From Acidobacteriota bacterium (GTDB lineage Bacteria > Acidobacteriota > Vicinamibacteria > Vicinamibacterales > 2-12-FULL-66-21), in the NCBI GenBank assembly GCA_003222675.1, contig QHWT01000043.1, positions 1-64,000 of the forward strand: a stretch of 64,000 nucleotides of DNA. Reading direction: 5' to 3'. Made by a program: the position numbers and the translations under genes. This document shows positions 42,911 to 52,617 of this stretch, one piece after another; within the stretch, counting starts at the first letter, position 1, and every line of letters starts with the position of its first letter. The notes under the pieces are model-generated. The model was not told where the DNA came from and did not search any database. It was given only the letters and a program-made list of their open reading frames with translations.

Positions 42911-44713
42911 TCAAAAACCCGGCGGCCGCTCGCCGCTGACGGCGAACGCGCGCTCGAGCGCCAGACCGGCGCGCGCGACGGTGCCTTCATCGAACAACCG
43001 CCCGAGCAGCGTAACGCCGTGTGGCACGCGGCGTGGCGTGGAGAATTTCGGCAACGGGTTGTTCGGATCGGGTGCCCAGTCGCTGCGTGCCTCGGAGACG
43101 GTGACGAAACCGGCGCGAAGCGTCAGTGACGGATGTCCGGTGAAGTTTGACAGCGTGAGCATCTCGTCGCGCAGCGACGGCACGAGGAGCAGATCCACCC
43201 GCGAGAACACCCGCGCCATCTCCAGAGCGACGCGGCGGCGGAATCGATCGGCCTGCACGAAATCCACGGCCGAGAGGAACCGCGCTTCGCGAAAGAGATT
43301 GGGCCACGCGTCCGGCACCTGCACCTTTAACGTGCGTAGCTCGCCGCTCAGCGTCAGCTCCTCGAACGACGCGGCCGCCTCGCTGAAGAGCACCGGCATC
43401 AACGAACCGTACGGCCAGTCGGGCAGGCTGACTTCGGTCGTCACCATGCCCACCTTCCTGACGGTCTCGAGTGCGGCCCGGTCGACGTCCGTCGCCGGGC
43501 TCTCCTTCATCCATGCCGGGAAGTAGCCGACGCGAAGGCCGCTTGCGGCAGCCGTGGCGTCAAACTCCATGTGACTCGATACGCTCGACGGGTCGCCCGC
43601 ATGCGGTCCGGTGATCGCCTGCAGGACGAGCATCGCGTCTTCCACGGTTCGCGTCATCGGACCCAGCTTGTCGAGCGACCAGCAGAGCGTCATCGCGCCC
43701 GTGCGCGCCACGCGACCGAATGTCGGGCGGAGACCGGTCACGCCGCAGCGCATCGCGGGAGCCACGATGCTGCCACCTGTCTCGCTTCCAATCGAGAAAG
43801 CCACAAGCCCCGCAGCTGTCGCCGCGCCGGGACCCGCGCTCGATCCCGACGCGCCTTCCTCCAACAGCCACGGATTCATCGTCTGTCCGCCGAACCAGAT
43901 GTCGTTGAGCGCGAGCGCGCCCAGACTGAGCTTGGCGATGAGCACGGCGCCGGCGTCCTTCAGGCGCTGAACGACGGCGGCATCGACGGTGGGCACGCGA
44001 TTGCGAAATGGTTCTGCGCCGTAGGTCGTCGCGATGCCTGCCGTGTCGAGCAGATCCTTCACGCCGTACGGAATGCCGTGCAGCGGGCCCCGATACTTCC
44101 CCGCGGCAATCTCCGCGTCGGCTTGTCTGGCCTGCGCGAGCGCGACGTCTTTTGTGAGCGTGATGATGCATCGCAGCTTCGGATCGAACTGCTCGATCCG
44201 CCGGAGATAGATATTTGTCAGGCGTTCCGAGCTGAGCGCCTTCTGCTCGATCCAGCGCGACAGCCTGGTGACGGGCGAGAACGCGATATCAGCGTCGCTC
44301 GCGGGCAACGGAATCGACTCGCTCGCGCTGCGGACGAACGTGTCACGCGCTGGGCCTGCGCTACCTGCGGTGAGCACAGGGTTCCAACGCGTGGCGGGGG
44401 CGACGTCCGGATCGAGGGAGACCTTGCGCGGTCCTGCACGGCGCTCGAGAAACGGCGCCATCGACTGTCGCCAGCTCGCGGCCGCCATCTCGCGCTCCGC
44501 AGCGCTCATCGTCAGCTGCGCGAGCTTCTCCGCTTCAGCGAACGTCGACGCCGAGACCGCAGGGCCGGAGACTGGACCGGTGCCGAACGTCGGCGGTGCG
44601 CCTGGCGTCGTCGGGTTCGGAGGCGTCCCCGCTTGCGTTTCGGCGCCGCGCGCGATCGCCGTTGCGAGGACGCCCATCGGGGCAGTAATCAGGAATTGCC
44701 TGCGTGTGTTCAT
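42911..44713 (-). CDS. Amidase signature family enzyme, exported
   Basis: A 600-residue amidase. The N-terminus (NTRRQFLITAPMGVLAT) resembles a Tat signal, so it should act in the periplasm. The catalytic triad is visible: Lys in YGVKDLLD, the cis-Ser in ASGSSAGPGAA, and the Ser nucleophile in SETGGSIVAPA. After the signal is a long linker and helical domain (about 60-160) before the core, which is common in acidobacterial members. The substrate is unknown; small amides or peptide amides are plausible. Divergent from the lipoprotein gene to the right. Confidence 0.9.
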   Translation of the reverse strand: MNTRRQFLITAPMGVLATAIARGAETQAGTPPNPTTPGAPPTFGTGPVSGPAVSASTFAEAEKLAQLTMSAAEREMAAASWRQSMAPFLERRAGPRKVSLDPDVAPATRWNPVLTAGSAGPARDTFVRSASESIPLPASDADIAFSPVTRLSRWIEQKALSSERLTNIYLRRIEQFDPKLRCIITLTKDVALAQARQADAEIAAGKYRGPLHGIPYGVKDLLDTAGIATTYGAEPFRNRVPTVDAAVVQRLKDAGAVLIAKLSLGALALNDIWFGGQTMNPWLLEEGASGSSAGPGAATAAGLVAFSIGSETGGSIVAPAMRCGVTGLRPTFGRVARTGAMTLCWSLDKLGPMTRTVEDAMLVLQAITGPHAGDPSSVSSHMEFDATAAASGLRVGYFPAWMKESPATDVDRAALETVRKVGMVTTEVSLPDWPYGSLMPVLFSEAAASFEELTLSGELRTLKVQVPDAWPNLFREARFLSAVDFVQADRFRRRVALEMARVFSRVDLLLVPSLRDEMLTLSNFTGHPSLTLRAGFVTVSEARSDWAPDPNNPLPKFSTPRRVPHGVTLLGRLFDEGTVARAGLALERAFAVSGERPPGF

Positions 44714-44910
44714 GGCAATCGCGAATGATAGCCGGTCTGAGATCAGCCCAGGTCACCCGAGCTAAGCCGCGTGACGCGTGGTCACGCCATGACACGAACT
44801 CAGCCTGTTATGGATGTGATGCGTTCAGAGCTGTAATCGCGTTACGGTCGTCTTTTCCGCGCTTATCGCTGGCCGGGAGCTTGCGTCCGCACCGCAGCCG
44901 TGAGGCTCCC

Positions 44911-45408
44911 ATGCAAAAACTTGTGGTGATCGCGGCGCTCGTCGTTGGCGGGTTCCTGGCCACGTCGTGTAGCGATACAGACGCACGTGTGACCGCGACG
45001 GGACCCACGACACTTGCCTTTGAACCGGCGTCAGCGTTCTTCAACGTCTCGCCCTCCACCGTCTTCGCGCAAACGGTTCGTCCTTCGTTCTGTCCGGCGT
45101 TTCCCCCGTTTACGGCTGTGCTGGACCTGTCGATCAGTGCGGGATCCCTGAGCCTCTCGGTTACGGATATCACCGTGCGGTTCGTCGATACCTTCGGCGT
45201 CAGCATGCCGCAGGTCACTCTTCCGGCGCCGGTGATGACGACGCAGTTCGGATCTGCGCTCGTCCAGGCGCGGCAGACCCGCGTGTTTCCTCTGTCGCTC
45301 GGGTTGGGCTGTGCGACGGGACAGCAGGGTACCGCGACCGTCATCGTGGTGTTCCGCGACTCGAACGGCCGCATGAGCTCCGGGCAGGTCATGGCGTTCA
45401 TCCGCTGA
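44911..45408 (+). CDS. Lipoprotein of unknown function
   Basis: A 165-residue lipoprotein: signal MQKLVVIAALVVGGFLATSC with the lipobox ATSC (Cys20). The mature part is beta-rich, with an immunoglobulin-like feel (TLAFEPASAFFNVSP, VLDLSISAGSLSLSV, TVIVVFRDSNGR), and ends shortly after. Two more Cys (FCPAF and LGCATG) may pair. I do not recognise a family. A weak GAGGC ribosome binding site lies 6 nt upstream. Upstream in-frame extension lacks a better start. Confidence 0.65.
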   Translation: MQKLVVIAALVVGGFLATSCSDTDARVTATGPTTLAFEPASAFFNVSPSTVFAQTVRPSFCPAFPPFTAVLDLSISAGSLSLSVTDITVRFVDTFGVSMPQVTLPAPVMTTQFGSALVQARQTRVFPLSLGLGCATGQQGTATVIVVFRDSNGRMSSGQVMAFIR

Positions 45409-45665
45409 CCGTGCAGAAAGTCAGCGCGGGGCGGCATGAAAGTCGCCCTGCAGGAAGATTAACCGTCATCAATCGGGCGTCGCCTGACTGCACGGGGCGC
45501 CCGACATGTCTCCGCCGAAGTTCCCACGACACGGCCGTTTTGATAAACCTGTTGCGCTGCATGTATTAGCGAGTCCCGCCGCTGATTCACAATCCGCGCG
45601 GCACATCCTGTGCTATAAGATTTGCGTCTCCTATCTACAACCGAAAAGCCCCTGCGGAGGAATGA

Positions 45666-47924
45666 ATGCGTCGAATTGCCGTCGCTGTGTGCCTGGCCCT
45701 CGGCTCAGCGAGCCCCGCGTTCGCGGAACGCGTCATCGTGAAATGCAGACAATCATGCGATCCGGTCGCCGCTGCGGTGGAGCAGGATGGCGGACGCGTT
45801 GTGCAACGATTCAAGTACGTGACGGCGCTCGTCGCCGAAGTACCGAATCTCTTCCTACCGCGGACGCGAGACGTCGTCGACGCGGGGGCTGTCCGGAAGG
45901 ATCTCATCGTTCGCGCCATCAGCGTTGACAAGGATGCGGCCGGACGAGAGCTCTCGGCCGCTTGGGAAGCCGTCAGCCTGGCGCCACTCGACGCGCAGGC
46001 GCTCGCTGCGTCAGACGCCAGTCCGGCAGGCTATGCCGGAAACAACATCCTGACGAAAGTGCAAACTCTCCATGCGCAAGGCCATAGGGGCGCGGGCATG
46101 ACGGTGGCGGTGATCGACAGCGGCATACGCCCGGGCTTTCCACACCTTGACCTCGACGGCTCGGTGATCGGCGGCGAGGACCTGGTCGTCCCTGCCGATC
46201 ACTCTGGCTACAGCAACCTCGACAACAATGGTCACGGCACGTTCGTGGCGGGGATGATTTCCGCGAATGTCGTCTTCGGCTTTGCGCCGGGCGACCGGTT
46301 CCTTAGTGCGGTTGCCAACGAGTGTCCGGCGTGCATCTTCAACAACAACTTCATACCGATGGTCGGATCTGCGCCCAGCGCGAGCATCTATGCGATTCGG
46401 GTGCTCAATAAGAATGGCAGCGGCCGGCAGTCGGGGGTCCTTGCCGGCATGGAACGCGTGATCGATCTGCGGCGTGCCTACGACGACAGCCGTACGGAAA
46501 TCCGGAACGCCGACGGCAGCTACAGCGCTCTGAACATCCAGGTGGCGAACATGAGCCTTGGCGGCGCGACGCTGTTTCCGGGCCGCGACATCGAGGACGA
46601 GCTCACGAACGCGTTCCTCGACAACGATATCGTGCTGGTCGTCAGCGCCGGTAACAACGGGCCCAGCGGCTCGACGATCGCGAGCCCTGGCAGCGGTTTC
46701 GGCAGCCTCACGGTGGGCGCGGCTTCCACGGCGATGCACGAGCGCATCGTTCGCGAGTTCCAGTTCGGCCTTGAGAAAGGCGCAAAGTACCGGCCATTCA
46801 GCGGCACGCAGATGGCCTTCTTCAGTTCGCGCGGGCCGAACGCGGATGGCCGGCCGGATCCGGATATCGTCGCGAACGGGTTCGCGAGTTTCGGTCAGGG
46901 CTTTTCAGCGCCGCCCACCGGCATCAATTTCGCAAGCGGCACAAGCTTCAGCGCGCCGACTGTTGCGGGCATTGCGGCTGTCCTACGGGAGATCGTGCCG
47001 GGTGCCACCGCCCGTCAGGTGCGCAACGCGCTCATTCTCACAGCGGATCCTACTGCGATCGCCGACGGAAGCGGGCCGAACGATCGCGGCGCGGGCTTCG
47101 TGAACGCCGCCGCGGCGGCCGAGATGCTCAAAGCTGACGCAGCGCCGGACACACCTGGAGCGGTGGGAGGAACGAACAAGAACGTGACAGCGAACCTGGA
47201 ACGGTTTTCAGGCATTGAGACGGTGAGCCGAAATGTGATGCGCTCCACCGGTCCACTCCTCCCCGGTCAGCGATTCGAGACCTTCTATCGTGTGAGTCCG
47301 AACACGTCTGCGGTGGTTGTGACGCTGGCGGACATCAAGCCCGGCGCGGTGCAGAACCAGTACTTCGGGAGAGACGACGTCCTGCTGGCCGTGCACTCGT
47401 CGAAGATGAGTGCCGTCACTGATGCAGCCGGACATGCCGGCGACTACAGGGTGTTTGAATACAGAACAAGCGACAAGACGTACGTCATCGATAATCCCGA
47501 CAACGGGATCATGCGGATCACCGTGAGTGGTGACGGGACTAACGCCAGTCCGATCAGCGCTGTCATCAAGATTTCGTCGATTGAGGACCCCGAGTCGGGA
47601 AAGAAGACCGCGAAGAACACCATCGCCGATCAGCAAACGCAGGTTGTGCCGTTCGTCGTCCCCTTCGGTACGCAGACGCTGTCGGTGAAAGCCGACTGGG
47701 ACGGGGACTGGGGAAACTATCCAGCGAACGATCTGGACGTGATCCTCGTCGATCCGAATAAGAAGCTCAATTTCAGCGGAGCGACCCTGAACAACCCGGA
47801 GCGGGCGGAACTCTCCAATCCTGCGCCGGGACGGTGGCTCGCGGTCGTTCAGGGCTTCAGCGTCAATACGACGACCGACAAGTACACGCTCCGAATCGCG
47901 GCAGACGGCGACGTCATCAAGTAG
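45666..47924 (+). CDS. S8 family serine protease (subtilase), secreted
   Basis: Exported endopeptidase of 752 residues. Signal peptide MRRIAVAVCLALGSASPAFA; a propeptide region to about residue 125; the catalytic core with Asp in VAVIDSGIRPG, His in NGHGTFVAGM and Ser in GTSFSAPTVAG; and a C-terminal beta domain (from about 630, DWDGDWGNYPANDLDVILVDP) like a P- or PPC-type domain, ending in Lys. A GGAGG ribosome binding site lies 5 nt before the ATG. A strong hairpin follows 27 nt after the stop. Probably degrades proteins outside the cell; specificity unknown. Confidence 0.93.
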   Translation: MRRIAVAVCLALGSASPAFAERVIVKCRQSCDPVAAAVEQDGGRVVQRFKYVTALVAEVPNLFLPRTRDVVDAGAVRKDLIVRAISVDKDAAGRELSAAWEAVSLAPLDAQALAASDASPAGYAGNNILTKVQTLHAQGHRGAGMTVAVIDSGIRPGFPHLDLDGSVIGGEDLVVPADHSGYSNLDNNGHGTFVAGMISANVVFGFAPGDRFLSAVANECPACIFNNNFIPMVGSAPSASIYAIRVLNKNGSGRQSGVLAGMERVIDLRRAYDDSRTEIRNADGSYSALNIQVANMSLGGATLFPGRDIEDELTNAFLDNDIVLVVSAGNNGPSGSTIASPGSGFGSLTVGAASTAMHERIVREFQFGLEKGAKYRPFSGTQMAFFSSRGPNADGRPDPDIVANGFASFGQGFSAPPTGINFASGTSFSAPTVAGIAAVLREIVPGATARQVRNALILTADPTAIADGSGPNDRGAGFVNAAAAAEMLKADAAPDTPGAVGGTNKNVTANLERFSGIETVSRNVMRSTGPLLPGQRFETFYRVSPNTSAVVVTLADIKPGAVQNQYFGRDDVLLAVHSSKMSAVTDAAGHAGDYRVFEYRTSDKTYVIDNPDNGIMRITVSGDGTNASPISAVIKISSIEDPESGKKTAKNTIADQQTQVVPFVVPFGTQTLSVKADWDGDWGNYPANDLDVILVDPNKKLNFSGATLNNPERAELSNPAPGRWLAVVQGFSVNTTTDKYTLRIAADGDVIK

Positions 47925-47951
47925 CGTCATCAACTAGATTCGTGCACGCTT

Positions 47952-47986
47952 CAATGGAGCGGCAAGGCCGGCTTGCCGCTCCATTG
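47952..47986. terminator. Perfect 15-bp hairpin after the subtilase gene
   Basis: CAATGGAGCGGCAAG and CTTGCCGCTCCATTG form a perfect 15-bp stem with loop GCCGG. No U-tract follows. It is probably a transcript-end structure or a REP-like element. Confidence 0.7.
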
Positions 47987-48075
47987 CTCCTCCTCGACCC
48001 TCATTCATCGCAAACAGTCCGAAGTCTCAGAGCGGGTTTTTGCTCCGGGCGCGCAGACTATACTTGCGCCTGCGA

Positions 48076-49215
48076 ATGACCATCTCATTCCGCGCGCTCG
48101 GCGCGTCGGCGCTCCTGCTCGTCGCTGCTGCGCTTCCAGTCGGGACGCAGGTCGAAACGCGGGTTCCTCTTCCGGTCCCGGACATCCCCGGTTACCGCAC
48201 GCTCAAGGCGGACCTACATCTCCACACCGTCTTCTCTGACGGCAACGTCTGGCCCACGGTGCACGTGATGGAAGCGTGGCGCGACGGCCTCGACGTCATC
48301 GCACTGACCGACCACGTCGAGTACCGGCCGCATGTCGCCGACGTGACGACGAGCATCGACCGCGCGTATTCCGTTGCCAAGTCCGCGGCGGATGAACTCG
48401 GCATCGTCCTCGTGCCCGGGGCCGAGATCACGAGGCCCGTTTCGGCGGACGATCCCTTCGGCGCGACGGCGCACTTCAACGCGCTCTTCGTGCGCAATGC
48501 CAGCGCGCTCGATGCGCCCACGCTGCTCGAGGAGCTCCGCAAGGCGCGGGAGCAGGATGCCTTCATCTTCTGGAACCATCCCGGTTTTCGCGTCGAGAAG
48601 GCGGAGTGGTTTCCGGCCATTGCCGAGGCGTACGAACAGCAGCTCTTTCAAGGTGTCGAGCTCGTCAACGGGCCGAACGTCTACCCGGAAGTCTTTCCAT
48701 GGATTGAGCAGAAGCGCCTGACGATCCTCTCGAACAGCGACGCGCACGATCCGATGCCGCCGCGCGTCGCTGCGGGGGTGCGGCCGATCACGCTCATCTT
48801 CGCGCGAAGCGCGGATCTGCAGGGCATCCGCGACGCGCTCGTCCAGCGTCGCACGGCGGCGTGGATGGGCGGGGAATTGTGGGGCGCTGAAGAACACCTG
48901 CGTGCGCTCTGGTCGGCGGCGGTTCGCTTCGAGACGAGCCGCATAAAGCCAGGCACCTTCGCGCTGTTCCGCGTGCGGAACGTGTCCGCGTTGCCGTTCC
49001 ACTTCGTTCCGCCCAAGGCGCCTGCATGGCTGCGGTTCGAAGCAGCCGCGATCGCGCCCGAGGCCGACTCTCTCTTGCGCGCACGCATCACTGCCGACGC
49101 GCCGACAAGGCAGACAACGGTCGACGTGCAGTTCGAGCTGACCAACGTCCACATCGCGCCGCAGCGCAATCTCGTCGTGACAATCCCGCTCCGTATCGAC
49201 GTGACTCGCCCGTGA
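48076..49215 (+). CDS. PHP-domain phosphodiesterase (Sb-PDE family), secreted
   Basis: A 379-residue exported enzyme. I chose the ATG at 48076, which opens the signal peptide (MTISFRALGASALLLVAAALPVG). PHP-type metal ligands follow: KADLHLHTVFSDG, ALTDHVEYRPH, LVPGAEITRP, FWNHPGF and NSDAHDP. This order matches the Sb-PDE group of phosphodiesterases, which hydrolyse phosphodiesters including organophosphates in some members; the natural substrate here is unknown. A -10-like TATACT lies 11 nt upstream. The PIG-L gene starts within its stop codon (GTGA overlap), so the two are coupled. Confidence 0.87.
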   Translation: MTISFRALGASALLLVAAALPVGTQVETRVPLPVPDIPGYRTLKADLHLHTVFSDGNVWPTVHVMEAWRDGLDVIALTDHVEYRPHVADVTTSIDRAYSVAKSAADELGIVLVPGAEITRPVSADDPFGATAHFNALFVRNASALDAPTLLEELRKAREQDAFIFWNHPGFRVEKAEWFPAIAEAYEQQLFQGVELVNGPNVYPEVFPWIEQKRLTILSNSDAHDPMPPRVAAGVRPITLIFARSADLQGIRDALVQRRTAAWMGGELWGAEEHLRALWSAAVRFETSRIKPGTFALFRVRNVSALPFHFVPPKAPAWLRFEAAAIAPEADSLLRARITADAPTRQTTVDVQFELTNVHIAPQRNLVVTIPLRIDVTRP

Positions 49216-51842
49216 GGCTTCAGCCATTCCCCCTGCTCGTCATCGTCCTCGCGTTCGGCGCCGGTGCTTTTACGCAGAAGCTCGCGCAGGACGAAGGGGC
49301 CGCCGGCACGTGGCAGAAGCTCCGGAAACTGCAGACCACGGCCAGCGCGATGCACACGACGGCACACCCCGATGATGAGCATGGCGGCGTGCTCGCGATG
49401 CTCAGTCGAGGACAGGGCGCACGGGTCTCGATGCTGACGCTGACGCGTGGCGAGTCCGGCGACAACGCTATCGGGTCAGAGCTGTTCGATGCCCTTGGAC
49501 TGATTCGCACCGAGGAGCTGCTGCTCGCGGATCGCTACTACGGCATCGACCGCCAGTACTTCACCAGCGTCGTCGACTACGGGTTCTCGAAGCGCCTCGA
49601 CGAAGCGCTCGACAAGTGGGGAAAGGAGAACGTCCTTCGCGAGGTGGTGCGCGTAATTCGCCTGGATCGCCCGTTCGTGGTGATTGCGCGCTTCCAGGGA
49701 AACGAGCGTGACGGCCATGGCAATCATCAGGCCGCAGGGCTGATTACGCAGGAGGCGTTCAAAGCCGCCGGGGATCCCGGCATGTTTCCCGAGCAGCTAT
49801 CGTCGGGCTTCCGTCCGTGGCAGCCGTTGAAGCTTTACATGGGAGGCGTGGGTGCGAATGAAGATTGGACCTTGAAGGTTGACGCAGGCACCTACGATCC
49901 GGTACTGGGCGATTCCTACAGCACCGTTGCACGCCTCGGCCTCAGCTTTCAGCGCTCGCAGAACAGCGGTCGCTTCACGCCGCAGCCAGGACCCGCCATC
50001 TCCTATTACAAGCGACTGCAATCCATCGTCGATGCGCCGGCAAGGGAGGGCAGCTTCTTCGACGGCATCGACACAAGGATTCCTGGACTCTATAAGGCGT
50101 TGCGGAAGCCGGAACCAACGGGAGCGGATTCGGCACTGCTCGCGATCGAGCGCAACGTCAAATCGGCCATCGACACCTTCAAGATGACCGATCCGTCCGC
50201 TTCGGTCCCCGCACTCGCGCGCGCGCTTTCCGCGACGCGTGATGCCATGCGCCAGCTTGGCGCCGATCCGGACGTCACGCTGCTCCTCGACGTGAAGGAG
50301 CGTCAGATCCAAGACGCGATCAACACCGCCCTCGGCATCGTCCTCGTTGCTGCGGCGCAGCCCGCCGGCACCGAGGAACCGCCAGGTCCATTTGCAGCAT
50401 TCGCCGCGCCGGCGGTGATGCCGCCCGTCGTACCGGGTCAGACGTTCCAGGTGCGCACGGAGGTGACGAACCGCAGCGCGCTTGCTGTACAGGCCATGCG
50501 AGTCACCCTGGAAGGCAAAGGCAACTGGGCGATAGGCGGTGGTGCAGCCCCGACGGATGCGCACGCCAACGAGCCGGTGTCTGCGATCTTCACGGTGACC
50601 GTGCCGCAGAATGCGGACGTCACGCGGCCATCGTTCACACGAACGTCCATCCAGGATGCGCGGTACACGGTGACGGACGAATCGCGGCGCTGTGAGCCGG
50701 TTCCCGAACCGCCGCTCACTGCCATCGCCGCGTACAGTATCGACGGAGTTGGCGTCGAGGTGCGCCAGCCCATCACGCGCCTCGAGGCGAGTCTTCCGTA
50801 TGGCTACGACACGCGCGTGCTCGCGATCGTGCCGGCACTCGCCGTCACGATGACGCCGTCGACCATTGTCGTTCCGCTCCAGAACGCGGAAAAGAAGATT
50901 CGTATTACGACCGGCGTCACCAGCAACATTGAAGAGATGTCCAAGGGGACACTGAAGATCCAGGTTCCTGCGGGGTGGACCGTCGATCCACCATCGCAGC
51001 CGTTCCAGTTCGCGCACGCAGGGGAGCGTGCGTTCTATCCGTTCACCATCACCATCCCGTCGCTCGAGCGGCGCGAGTACCGCATAGAAGCGGTCGCGAC
51101 GTCCGGAGGACGCGAGTTCCGCGAGGGCCACGAGGTCATCCGGCATCGGGATCTCGAGACGCGCTATCTCTATCGAGCCGCCGCTGCCGGCGTGAAAGGC
51201 ATCGATGTCACGATAGCGTCCGGGTTGAAGGTCGGTTATGTGATGGGCGTGGGTGATGACGTGCCTTCGGGCCTCGCGCAGCTCGGCATTGACGTGCAGT
51301 TGCTCGGCGCGCAGGATCTCGCGACCGCCGATCTCGGACGGTTCAACGCGATCATCACAGGCACTCGCGCCTATGCCGTGCGCGATGATCTGAGAATGTT
51401 CAATCGGCGGCTGCTCGATTACGCAAGAAACGGCGGCAACCTGATCGTGCTCTACAACACCCAGGAGTTCGTTCCGAATCAACACGCGCCGTTCGCGGGC
51501 GATCTGCCTCGCGACGCCGAGGAAGTGTCGGAGGAGGATTCACCGGTCGAGATCCTCGCGCCCGCCGACCCCGTCTTCAATACGCCCAACAAGATCACGA
51601 AAGCGGATTTCGACGACTGGGTGGAGCAGCGCGGCTCGAAATTCTGGTCTGTCTGGGACGCCGCCTACACACCGATGATTGCCACGCACGATCGAGGTCA
51701 GGCCGCGCAGAAAGGTGGCTGGCTGCACGCCAGGTACGGCAAGGGACACTACACGTACTTCGCGTACGCATTTCATCGACAGTTGCCGTATGGCGTGCTG
51801 GGGGCATATCGGCTGCTGGCAAACCTGCTGTCATTGAACTGA
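49212..51842 (+). CDS. PIG-L family deacetylase with C-terminal ThuA/GATase-like domain
   Basis: An 876-residue exported protein. It starts at a GTG overlapping the previous stop by 4 nt, opening a signal peptide (RLQPFPLLVIVLAFGAGAFT). The N-terminal PIG-L domain has the zinc motif AHPDDE and later GHGNHQ, so N-deacetylation of an amino sugar or similar is expected. A middle part has beta-sandwich regions (NEW3/CARDB-like, about 420-670), and the C-terminus (about 680-876) resembles a ThuA-like glutamine-amidotransferase fold (FNAIITGTRAYAV, GGNLIVLYNTQEF). Such long PIG-L proteins are common in Acidobacteria; their target is not known. Confidence 0.88.
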   Translation: MRLQPFPLLVIVLAFGAGAFTQKLAQDEGAAGTWQKLRKLQTTASAMHTTAHPDDEHGGVLAMLSRGQGARVSMLTLTRGESGDNAIGSELFDALGLIRTEELLLADRYYGIDRQYFTSVVDYGFSKRLDEALDKWGKENVLREVVRVIRLDRPFVVIARFQGNERDGHGNHQAAGLITQEAFKAAGDPGMFPEQLSSGFRPWQPLKLYMGGVGANEDWTLKVDAGTYDPVLGDSYSTVARLGLSFQRSQNSGRFTPQPGPAISYYKRLQSIVDAPAREGSFFDGIDTRIPGLYKALRKPEPTGADSALLAIERNVKSAIDTFKMTDPSASVPALARALSATRDAMRQLGADPDVTLLLDVKERQIQDAINTALGIVLVAAAQPAGTEEPPGPFAAFAAPAVMPPVVPGQTFQVRTEVTNRSALAVQAMRVTLEGKGNWAIGGGAAPTDAHANEPVSAIFTVTVPQNADVTRPSFTRTSIQDARYTVTDESRRCEPVPEPPLTAIAAYSIDGVGVEVRQPITRLEASLPYGYDTRVLAIVPALAVTMTPSTIVVPLQNAEKKIRITTGVTSNIEEMSKGTLKIQVPAGWTVDPPSQPFQFAHAGERAFYPFTITIPSLERREYRIEAVATSGGREFREGHEVIRHRDLETRYLYRAAAAGVKGIDVTIASGLKVGYVMGVGDDVPSGLAQLGIDVQLLGAQDLATADLGRFNAIITGTRAYAVRDDLRMFNRRLLDYARNGGNLIVLYNTQEFVPNQHAPFAGDLPRDAEEVSEEDSPVEILAPADPVFNTPNKITKADFDDWVEQRGSKFWSVWDAAYTPMIATHDRGQAAQKGGWLHARYGKGHYTYFAYAFHRQLPYGVLGAYRLLANLLSLN

Positions 51843-51957
51843 GCGCACGAAACGGCGCAATCAGCTTCAGCCGTCACCTCACCCGCCAGATGGCGCGCCG
51901 AGCCTTGGGACAGGTCGCGTTCGCGGGTCCGCGGCGGCGCCGCCTGTCACTCGACGG

Positions 51958-52407
51958 TCAGCGCGACGGGTTTGCGTCAGGCGTAGGAAAGGGCTGAATG
52001 CGATAGCGGCCATCGCCCAGGATGAACCGGGCGAGACGGCCGCGATCGCCTTCAGCCTCCACGGCGCGAGCGTTTCGCACCGGTCGCGGCAGGGCCGAAC
52101 GTCGTATTTCGGACGATTCGGCAGTCCGGCGGGTTGAGATGTGGACGATCGTGCGGGGCAGGGAAGTTTGGGCTGTCGGAGGGACGAGCGCCGGCGACAG
52201 CCGCACATCAACCTGGACGCTCTCGAGCCGGGAGGACGGCATCAAGGGCATCATGAAAAGACAGGTCGACATCACCGCGGCCGCCGCCAACGTCGCCAAT
52301 TCGCACTTCTGGCGACGAGGAAGTACGCCGAACGTCGGGCTCGGAAGATTCTCGTGAATCTCCGGGCCAGACGCGTCCGCCGACCAACCGTCACCAGGGA
52401 TGTGCAT
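51958..52407 (-). CDS. Hypothetical protein, possibly membrane-anchored
   Basis: A 149-residue reading frame whose codon use is like real genes here, notably over the last 35 codons (EGDRGRLARFILGDGRYRIQPFPTP). A single hydrophobic stretch (about 38-58, ATLAAAAVMSTCLFMMPLMP) could anchor it, followed by a soluble strand-rich part (VQVDVRLSPALVPP, RTIVHIST). No family is recognised; an ECF anti-sigma-like layout is only a guess. The start is uncertain. It lies alone in the 775-nt gap between the PIG-L and GH16 genes; nothing else is seen there. Confidence 0.4.
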   Translation of the reverse strand: MHIPGDGWSADASGPEIHENLPSPTFGVLPRRQKCELATLAAAAVMSTCLFMMPLMPSSRLESVQVDVRLSPALVPPTAQTSLPRTIVHISTRRTAESSEIRRSALPRPVRNARAVEAEGDRGRLARFILGDGRYRIQPFPTPDANPSR

Positions 52408-52617
52408 GGCCCAAAAGAATCCAAAAGCAGCGCCACTCTGAGCGGTTGAGTCGGATCCGGGTAAGCCATTCTCCGGACGACGCCTTAGACGGGTTGCCCG
52501 CGTTTCCAGGAGAGCCTGGCGCCGATGGGTTTCACTGCAAGCTCGGCACTTCTTACACGCCGAAATTACCCTCCTTCGCCGCGCGGCCGCAAGGGCTGGT
52601 CCGGCCGGCAGGTTTGC

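Noticed and set aside
45470-45512. Terminator hairpin TCGGGCG/CGCCCGA after the lipoprotein gene
   Set aside because: The loop is 18 nt and there is no U-tract; too weak to call.
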